Source of the DNA: a bacterium
Lineage (GTDB): Bacteria; Patescibacteriota; Minisyncoccia; UBA6257
NCBI GenBank assembly: GCA_021162155.1
Contig: JAGGZF010000010.1
Span: 1-6,595 of the forward strand
DNA: 6,595 nucleotides
Direction of reading: 5' to 3'
Part shown: positions 1 through 5,305 of the stretch, piece after piece
Position numbering within the stretch: position 1 is the stretch's first letter
Layout: every line of letters starts with the position of its first letter
Translations under genes and position numbers: made by a program
The notes under the pieces: model-generated
Seen by the model: only the letters and a program-made list of their open reading frames with translations
What the model was told of the DNA's origin: nothing
Database searches by the model: none

Positions 1-453
1 AAAGTCTCCTGACGCAATATTCTTCAGCTCTTTATGGTTTTCTTCTACTAGAGAGATAACGTTTACCAATTCTTTTAGCAATAGCGTTATCTCATTAAGG
101 GAAGATCGCAGTTCAGTAAAGTCTCCCCCACGGGATATAAATATCTCTCTTAATAATTCTACATTCTTCTCCAGCGCCTTTTCTATCAAAGTATTCTTAT
201 CCAGAAGCATATCTAATTTCTTAGCGGTATCATTAAATATACGAAAACTATTCACTGTAGAGAAAAAGAGATAATCATTTATATTAGCTAGTACACGCAA
301 AACTATCGATAATAATCCGCACCCGAAAACCAATAGCGAAACAAATAATAAACCTTTACCTGCAAGAAAATATAAAATACCTGATGCCATCCCTCCCAAC
401 AATATCGACCAGGAAAACACAATCAGAACCCAGCTACTTGGCACTTTCTTCAT
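1..453 (-). CDS. Unrecognised two-TM membrane protein with helical cytoplasmic region (3'-truncated by window edge)
   Basis: The frame opens at an ATG (453-451) and stays open for 151 codons to the left edge, so the C-terminus is missing. The start is well supported: a strong GAGGAGG ribosome binding site lies 6 bases upstream. Residues about 8-32 and 35-56 are two hydrophobic segments separated by a short G-K-G turn, which predicts a membrane hairpin with both ends on the same side. From about residue 70 onward the sequence is hydrophilic and helix-prone, with leucine/isoleucine spacing and many Glu/Lys residues (about 76-104 and 112-147), interrupted by a Gly-Gly near 109-110. This looks like a coiled coil or a signalling-type helical stalk. 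I do not recognise the family. It is unlike Wzz chain-length regulators, which have one TM at each end. It lies 55 bases downstream of the glycosyltransferase gene on the same strand and may be co-transcribed with it. The CDS call is solid; the function is unknown. Confidence 0.85.
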   Translation of the reverse strand, partial: MKKVPSSWVLIVFSWSILLGGMASGILYFLAGKGLLFVSLLVFGCGLLSIVLRVLANINDYLFFSTVNSFRIFNDTAKKLDMLLDKNTLIEKALEKNVELLREIFISRGGDFTELRSSLNEITLLLKELVNVISLVEENHKELKNIASGDF

Positions 454-459
454 CGTTAT

Positions 460-466
460 CCTCCTC
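460..466 (-). promoter_or_regulatory. Strong Shine-Dalgarno site for the left-edge membrane protein
   Basis: The minus strand reads GAGGAGG, 6 bases before the ATG at 453-451. It is the best ribosome binding site in the window and fixes the start of the partial gene. It also suggests that this gene is translated independently of the glycosyltransferase gene upstream. Confidence 0.8.
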
Positions 467-508
467 GTATAATATGTTTCCGTTAATAATATTAATGGCT
501 CTTTATCA

Positions 509-1846
509 TTAAGAGAGACCCTTGTATCCTCCTTTATTTTTAATTCCTACAAATTGGGATGTAGCTATTAATTTAAAGGCGATAGGAAATCCCTCTTTGA
601 AATACATTAACCATCTCTCGTATTCTTGAGAGAAATATTTGATAAACTCATTCTTTACAAAAGGATGTTGACTATCCAGATATCTCTTGTTAATATCATT
701 CTTGCTTATTCTATATATACAAAAAGACAGAGCTTCTTTGTCTTTTCCTTCTAAATTGGTAAAGCCACTCAGTATATCTTGTAACAGTTGCAATATAAAC
801 TGCTTTGATAACAAAGTTTGCTTCTTTAAAATAAAAACTACTGTTATTAAGAAGACAAGAAGGTTCTGGAAAAATGCAGGTGGTTTTAATAAAGACAGCA
901 TTTGTCCTTTTTTGACTCTATACTTAGAGAAAAAAACTAAATCTAACAAAGGAAGATAGTAGTTTCTTGCAGACGGTGAATAGAAGAATATATCCTGTTT
1001 CGCTTCAAGTCTAGAAAAAGTCTGTAAGTCTTTCAAGAATAAAAAGAATGCCATAATAAAGTCTATATATAGGAGGCTAAAATTGTTCCTTAACAAATCC
1101 TCTTCTAAGAATCTATTAGCAAGCCAGATAGAATCTTTTATCTTTCTAATCAAACTTTCTTTATTATTGTAATATCTATTTCGATAATAATATTCAAATT
1201 GCCAACGCCAAAAAGAATCAAGAAGAGTATACAAGTTATCTTTTCTAAGATGATAAGCCAATGCCCGAGGGTTAAAATAAAGGTCATATCCTAGTTTTCT
1301 CAATCTGGTGGAAATATCTATATCTTCGTAATTAGTCTTGAGTTCTTCATTATAGCCGCTGCTTCTAAAGAGAGCTTCCTTTCTAAAAAGGGTGTTTGAG
1401 CCAAAAATAAATTTTACTTTTTTAATCTTTCTGCCTCCAAAATCTTGATGCATTCTCAAAGACCGCCACACATCAAATCTATCTACTGCGAATGCCTCTA
1501 TTAAATTTCCTCCAACTCCTCCAATATTTTTTCTTACTAAGGTAAACGTTTCTACTAATTCTTTAAGCCAATCCCTATGAGGCATACAGTCTGCATCTAG
1601 GGAGGCAATAAAATCATACTTGCTTTCTTTTATCGCTCTATTGCGACTGGCTCCTAGACCTTTATTATATTCATGTTTTATTAACCTTACTGGATACCTA
1701 GATACAATTTCAGTTACATTATCCTTTGACCCGTCATCTATAACGATAACTTCCTTTGGCTTAACATTTTGATTAAGCACGCCGTCTAGAACCTTATCTA
1801 TATAATGTGAAGCATTATAACAAGGAATATAAAGACTTATATCCAT
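509..1846 (-). CDS. Family 2 glycosyltransferase (GT-A fold) with C-terminal hydrophobic extension
   Basis: This is a predicted inverting glycosyltransferase that moves a sugar from a nucleotide-sugar donor to a glycan or lipid-linked acceptor at the cytoplasmic face of the membrane. The N-terminal 210 residues show the classic GT2 landmarks. IPCYN (7-11) opens the first beta strand and IDDGS (36-40) holds donor-binding aspartates. NKGLGASRNRA (61-71) follows, then the DAD metal-binding motif (84-86), a GSNTLFRKEAL acceptor-loop segment (149-159), NYEDID (172-177) with the likely catalytic base pair E174/D175, and H198 after it. Residues about 210-445 are an extension rich in aromatic and basic residues, with two hydrophobic stretches (about 257-273 and 324-340) that could bind the membrane. 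The ATG is the first start in the frame and lies 2 bases after the stop of the upstream radical SAM gene, whose last codons supply a GAGAG-like ribosome binding site. The family call is firm; donor and acceptor are unknown. Confidence 0.93.
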   Translation of the reverse strand: MDISLYIPCYNASHYIDKVLDGVLNQNVKPKEVIVIDDGSKDNVTEIVSRYPVRLIKHEYNKGLGASRNRAIKESKYDFIASLDADCMPHRDWLKELVETFTLVRKNIGGVGGNLIEAFAVDRFDVWRSLRMHQDFGGRKIKKVKFIFGSNTLFRKEALFRSSGYNEELKTNYEDIDISTRLRKLGYDLYFNPRALAYHLRKDNLYTLLDSFWRWQFEYYYRNRYYNNKESLIRKIKDSIWLANRFLEEDLLRNNFSLLYIDFIMAFFLFLKDLQTFSRLEAKQDIFFYSPSARNYYLPLLDLVFFSKYRVKKGQMLSLLKPPAFFQNLLVFLITVVFILKKQTLLSKQFILQLLQDILSGFTNLEGKDKEALSFCIYRISKNDINKRYLDSQHPFVKNEFIKYFSQEYERWLMYFKEGFPIAFKLIATSQFVGIKNKGGYKGLS

Positions 1847-1848
1847 AA

Positions 1849-3099
1849 CTAACTCTCTTCCAGATATTGCTTTAAGACCCTTTTAGCTTTCTCTATTTCT
1901 TTTACCAATCTTTCGGCTTCCTTTTTTTCTATTTTTATATTAATCCTAACTTTCCTATTTTTTAAGTGAGTAAAAACACGCTTTAATTTATTTCTGAAGG
2001 TTAACTTAGCCCGTGTGTAAAATCTTATTCTTAATATACTAAAGTAAATAAACGATTTTAACATTCTTGCGAGATTATGAAGTTTTCTCTGATAAAAACT
2101 AATCCCTAAAAGTTTTCTTATCTTAGCAGAATTATGATGACGATTATCAAATATCTCATCGTAACAGCTCATCATGCACCCTGGACAACCATAAGAAAAT
2201 ATTTTTCTTTTAATCTCTTTATGTAAATTGCTTCCCCATAATTTCTCAAATCTGTCTTGGGCGATATTGCCTATAAGCATATCTTTACGAGCTAGCATCC
2301 AACAAGGAAATACATTTCCTTCAGAATCAACAGGGCAAGAATAAAAAAGAGCCTTACATCCTTTGCTGAATCTAATACCTTTTCTAAAATATAAAGGCAT
2401 TTTCCTCAAGTAAGAAGGGGGATTAGTAGAAATTCCTCTTTTTTGGGAAATATATATTACCGATTCTATTATCTCTGCAAGATACTCACATTGTTGGGGT
2501 AAAAGGAAGAATTTGTCTCTTTTTGTTTTGTCCTCAAGGAACAAATTACTAAAAGGCTGGAATTTCACTGTAGTAGCACCGTAAATATCTGCGAATTTTA
2601 TAACCTCCTTCAAATACCGATAATTATACCTTGATACAACAGTAGCAACTGTGGTTTCTATTCCTCTCTGGCGAAGTTTCTCTAAAGCAGCAACTGCTTT
2701 TTCAAAAGAGCCTCCACCTCTTAAATAATTATGAACCTCAGATGGCCCCTCTAGAGAAATATTTACAACTCCTATCCCACTAGACAAAAGTTTATCTGCT
2801 ATATCATTATCAATTAGAGTTCCATTGGAAGTTAGACAAACATTAAGTTTTTTCTCTCGGCTGTAGGCAATTAATTCAAAAATGTCTTGCCGCAATAATG
2901 GCTCACCTCCTGAAAAAACTATAGTCTTAACTCCTACAGCAGATATATCATCTATAAATCTCTTCCATATTTCTGTAGTAAGCTCTTTCTTCTTGCTTTT
3001 CCAGATATCACACATTCTACATCTTAAGTTACAGCGGGAGGTTACAGAGACTATCACTTCTTTAGGAAAGAGATAATCTATTTTTGATAAGCTTTTCAT
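1849..3099 (-). CDS. Radical SAM protein with SPASM-like auxiliary cysteines and a basic C-terminal tail
   Basis: This is a predicted radical S-adenosylmethionine enzyme. C23-x3-C27-x2-C30 binds the SAM [4Fe-4S] cluster. GGEP (64-67), SNG (91-93) and ISLEG (114-118) are the usual SAM-binding strands of the partial TIM barrel. Downstream, C248, C255, G261 and C266 fit the first half of the SPASM pattern (C-x9-15-G-x4-C). C305-x2-C308-x3-C312 forms a shortened second half, so at least one auxiliary cluster is likely. From residue 326 a roughly 90-residue tail begins; 326-390 contains 20 Lys/Arg and no Asp/Glu, and 391-416 is a charged helix. SPASM enzymes often modify peptides, but some act on sugars or other small molecules, and the substrate here is unknown. 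The ATG lies inside the end of the upstream radical SAM gene (38-base overlap, different frame), with no clear ribosome binding site, so translational coupling is likely. The protein resembles its upstream neighbour throughout the core, so the two are probably paralogues. Confidence 0.93.
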   Translation of the reverse strand: MKSLSKIDYLFPKEVIVSVTSRCNLRCRMCDIWKSKKKELTTEIWKRFIDDISAVGVKTIVFSGGEPLLRQDIFELIAYSREKKLNVCLTSNGTLIDNDIADKLLSSGIGVVNISLEGPSEVHNYLRGGGSFEKAVAALEKLRQRGIETTVATVVSRYNYRYLKEVIKFADIYGATTVKFQPFSNLFLEDKTKRDKFFLLPQQCEYLAEIIESVIYISQKRGISTNPPSYLRKMPLYFRKGIRFSKGCKALFYSCPVDSEGNVFPCWMLARKDMLIGNIAQDRFEKLWGSNLHKEIKRKIFSYGCPGCMMSCYDEIFDNRHHNSAKIRKLLGISFYQRKLHNLARMLKSFIYFSILRIRFYTRAKLTFRNKLKRVFTHLKNRKVRINIKIEKKEAERLVKEIEKAKRVLKQYLEES

Positions 3100-4222
3100 A
3101 TTTATCTAGTAACATTAGGGCTTCTCTAACAACTATTCTTTTCCTTTCTTCCGGCAATAATTCTTGATTTAAATCCTTAATAAATGTGTTTACTATTTCA
3201 TCTAAATAATCTGCCTCTGGACGGGCCCAACAGGTTTGCAAACAGGGCCTAGTGCACTGCTTCATCTTTGCTCTTGCTACATCTGCAAGACTGGTGGTCA
3301 AGCAGGCATCTAGCCCTATATCCTTTATATTGCCAAAAGACGACCCGCAACTTCTTATCTCTCCGTCCGGCCCAATATTTATAAATACAAAAGGATTACA
3401 TTTCCAATCGTCTTTCGTCAGAGTATTCTCAAAATATTTAATCCATAAGTAAGGATCGTGAAGAAAAGCAACTAAGCCATACTTGTCTCTATAATCAACA
3501 ATCTTATCTATCTGTTCTTTTAAGACGCGGATATTGTCACCCCTTACCCAGAAAGGAGCATCTGGTGAAGTATTCTGCATATCATCTTGAGCCACAATAA
3601 CCGGATGATAAACTAAACATTCTACGCCTATATCTCTTACTAATTCAATTATGTCAAAAAGCTCTGCTACATTCTCTTTCATAATAGTAGTCCAGACGGA
3701 AATTTGCGGCCCTCTACCAAACTGTTTTTTTGCCGCACTAAGATATTGCAATGCTCTCACCGCTTTTTTAAATGCTCCTTTCTCTCTGATGTGGTCGTGT
3801 GTCTCTTCTCTAGCTCCATCCAATGAAATAGCAATATTTCGGAGGCCAGATTTTATTATCTTTTCAGCGACCCCTTTATTTATAAGAGCTCCATTAGATA
3901 TCACTTCAATCTTTAATTTCTTTTTAACTCCATATTCTATTATCTTGAAGATATCTTCTCTTAAGAAAGGTTCTCCGCCGGTAAGCGTAATTACACAATC
4001 CCACCTCCAGTGAGCGATAGTATCAAACGTATCTTTTACAATTTTAAAAGGCAACTCATATCCCTGTAGAATTTTTACTACGCCACACATCTGACAATTA
4101 TAGGTACATCTGTGGCTTAAACTTATATAAATCCAATGCGGCATGGCAAAAGGATAATTCAGCTTTTCAGAAAAATGATACGCCAGATTTTCTTCAAATT
4201 TTTTAAGACAGCTCTTGTTCAT
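3062..4222 (-). CDS. Radical SAM protein with SPASM-like C-terminal cysteines
   Basis: This is a predicted radical SAM enzyme and the first gene of the radical SAM / radical SAM / glycosyltransferase block. C39-x3-C43-x2-C46 is the cluster-binding motif, followed by GGEP (82-85), SNG (109-111) and ISLDG (132-136), with a conserved-looking H142...R146 after it. C275-x11-G287-x4-C292 fits the first half of the SPASM pattern. C323-x3-C327-x3-C331 replaces the usual second half, so the auxiliary-cluster ligands differ in spacing from those of the downstream paralogue. About 35 residues precede the first cysteine, ending in a hydrophobic-aromatic stretch (24-35). A helical, charged C-terminus (about 335-386) has no counterpart to the basic tail of its neighbour. 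The ATG directly follows an in-frame TAA, so the start cannot lie further upstream. The nearest Shine-Dalgarno-like GGAG is about 21 bases away, which is too far to be convincing. Substrate and reaction are unknown. Confidence 0.93.
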   Translation of the reverse strand: MNKSCLKKFEENLAYHFSEKLNYPFAMPHWIYISLSHRCTYNCQMCGVVKILQGYELPFKIVKDTFDTIAHWRWDCVITLTGGEPFLREDIFKIIEYGVKKKLKIEVISNGALINKGVAEKIIKSGLRNIAISLDGAREETHDHIREKGAFKKAVRALQYLSAAKKQFGRGPQISVWTTIMKENVAELFDIIELVRDIGVECLVYHPVIVAQDDMQNTSPDAPFWVRGDNIRVLKEQIDKIVDYRDKYGLVAFLHDPYLWIKYFENTLTKDDWKCNPFVFINIGPDGEIRSCGSSFGNIKDIGLDACLTTSLADVARAKMKQCTRPCLQTCWARPEADYLDEIVNTFIKDLNQELLPEERKRIVVREALMLLDKYEKLIKNRLSLS

Positions 4223-4254
4223 TTACATGTCTATATTTATTTGCTCCACAATTT

Positions 4255-4260
4255 ATTATA
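4255..4260 (-). promoter_or_regulatory. Candidate -10 promoter element upstream of the radical SAM block
   Basis: The minus strand reads TATAAT within an A+T-rich run in the 93-base gap before the 386-residue radical SAM gene, about 32 bases upstream of its ATG. Transcription starting some 7 bases downstream would leave a short leader. No good TTGACA-like -35 box sits at 16-18 bases, and such hexamers are common by chance in DNA this A+T-rich. If real, it would make the radical SAM / glycosyltransferase block its own transcription unit. Confidence 0.3.
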
Positions 4261-4315
4261 AAATATATTCTTAAGGCTTCTTTAATTAAAACGGCATTCT
4301 TGCTACTCCGGGTTT

Positions 4316-5227
4316 TCATCTTAAATACATTCTTAAAAAATCCAGAACCTTTCTCTGATATTCTTTCTTATACTTTACAAAACCCCGAGTATGCCCGCGG
4401 TTATCAGTCAGCCAAATATATTTAGGGTAACCTGCATATTGATATAAAAGCCGGGCATTCTCTGTTTTTATCATAGAATCGCCTTTAGCCTGAATAAAGA
4501 ACACCGCCCGGGGAGAAATGTTCCCTACTATTTTCAGAATATCTACAGAATCCAGATTACAATTCAGCCTTTTCTCGATTAGGAAAATAGCAAAATTCGT
4601 TAATACCGGCGGCAGATGACGAAATCTACGGCCATAATATACTAACTCAGATTTTGCGTCACAAAAGGCGCTGTCAAAGACCCCCGCCTTTATCCTCTTA
4701 TCTTTTTCCATAACCAAAAGACTTACTGCACCTCCCAAAGACTCCCCTAATATTCCTATCTTGTCCATATGCTCCTTATTGTATAAAAAATTTACCGCCG
4801 CCTCCACATCATTTTGCTCATAATACCCAAAAGAACACACACTACCTTCACTCTCTCCATGAGCCCGTAAATCAAAAAGTAATACATTATATCCTGCCTT
4901 ACACAAAAAAGGGACATATTTCAACACCTTAATTTTGTTTGTTCCATAACCATGCACTAAAATTACAGCCTTATCTGAGGAACCCATCTTTGTCTTTATA
5001 TACCATCCTTTCAAAAACAGGCCGTCTTTTGTCTTTAAACCTACATCTTCATAATCCAGCCCATAACTTTCAGGGCTTCCTCCTTTTACTCCCCATTCTT
5101 TAAAGATATCCTTAGAGAAAGCCTTCGGGCGGTGAATAAGCTGATTGGAACAATAAAATCCTGAAATCAAGAATATCGCCCCCAAGAGAAACACACCAGC
5201 TACTATAATAAGAATAATTTTCTTCAC
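4316..5227 (-). CDS. Membrane-anchored alpha/beta hydrolase (serine hydrolase)
   Basis: This is a predicted serine hydrolase of the alpha/beta-hydrolase superfamily, resembling the broad COG1073-type group, probably an esterase, acyl hydrolase or peptidase on the outer face of the cytoplasmic membrane. Residues about 4-26 form one hydrophobic segment after Lys-Lys, either an uncleaved anchor or a signal peptide. C26 is preceded by G-F-Y, which is not a proper lipobox. LVHGYG (90-95) supplies the oxyanion-hole region, FDLRAHGES (118-126) is a typical conserved stretch, and GESLGG (161-166) is the nucleophile elbow with S163. D250 (in QAKGDS) and H279 (in RGHTRG) complete the triad. At 303 residues the length is normal for the group. 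The start is GTG (5227-5225), directly preceded by an in-frame TAA and by AAGGA at a spacing of 8, so it is secure. The gene lies 78 bases after the TPR gene and 93 bases before the radical SAM genes. The substrate cannot be inferred. Confidence 0.92.
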   Translation of the reverse strand: MKKIILIIVAGVFLLGAIFLISGFYCSNQLIHRPKAFSKDIFKEWGVKGGSPESYGLDYEDVGLKTKDGLFLKGWYIKTKMGSSDKAVILVHGYGTNKIKVLKYVPFLCKAGYNVLLFDLRAHGESEGSVCSFGYYEQNDVEAAVNFLYNKEHMDKIGILGESLGGAVSLLVMEKDKRIKAGVFDSAFCDAKSELVYYGRRFRHLPPVLTNFAIFLIEKRLNCNLDSVDILKIVGNISPRAVFFIQAKGDSMIKTENARLLYQYAGYPKYIWLTDNRGHTRGFVKYKKEYQRKVLDFLRMYLR

Positions 5228-5235
5228 TTAAAAAT

Positions 5236-5240
5236 TCCTT
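5236..5240 (-). promoter_or_regulatory. Shine-Dalgarno site supporting the GTG start of the hydrolase
   Basis: The minus strand reads AAGGA, 8 bases before the GTG at 5227-5225. Together with the in-frame TAA that touches the GTG, it decides the start of the alpha/beta hydrolase and confirms use of a non-ATG initiator. Confidence 0.65.
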
Positions 5241-5254
5241 TTGAAAAGAAAGTT

Positions 5255-5281
5255 ATTATCTTTTCTGATACAGATTCACAA
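5255..5281 (-). promoter_or_regulatory. Weak candidate promoter upstream of the hydrolase
   Basis: On the minus strand TTGTGA (5281-5276) is followed after 15 bases by GATAAT (5260-5255), a five-of-six match to a -10 box. The spacer is shorter than the ideal 17 bases and the region is very A+T-rich, so this may be chance. It would place a start site about 20 bases upstream of the hydrolase GTG. Confidence 0.2.
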
Positions 5282-5305
5282 ATTGTTAAACAACATTAAT
5301 CATAT

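Noticed and set aside
468..474. TATAAT-like box between the glycosyltransferase and the left-edge membrane protein
   Set aside because: On the minus strand (TATTAT) it would start transcription inside the ribosome binding site. On the plus strand (TATAAT) no gene follows it.
483..495. Inverted repeat ttaat-aat-attaa as a terminator after the glycosyltransferase
   Set aside because: The stem is only five A-T pairs with a three-base loop and no T-run follows, so it is too weak for an intrinsic terminator.
687..959. Plus-strand open frame of 90 codons
   Set aside because: It lies wholly inside the glycosyltransferase gene on the other strand, has no recognisable domain and is a shadow of that gene. 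The same applies to the plus-strand frames at 2882-3076, 3252-3452, 3651-4013 and 5374-5565.
4223..4315. Possible precursor-peptide gene for the radical SAM enzymes in the gap before them
   Set aside because: The only start-like frame with a GGAG before it encodes three residues and stops. No cysteine-rich or leader-like peptide is present in either longer gap.
4280..4315. Possible terminator downstream of the hydrolase
   Set aside because: A TTTT run is present after GCCG, but only a three-base complementary stem could be found.
5225..5305. Lipoprotein signal on the hydrolase
   Set aside because: C26 follows G-F-Y rather than a small residue at -1, so the lipobox rule is not met. A simple membrane anchor fits better.
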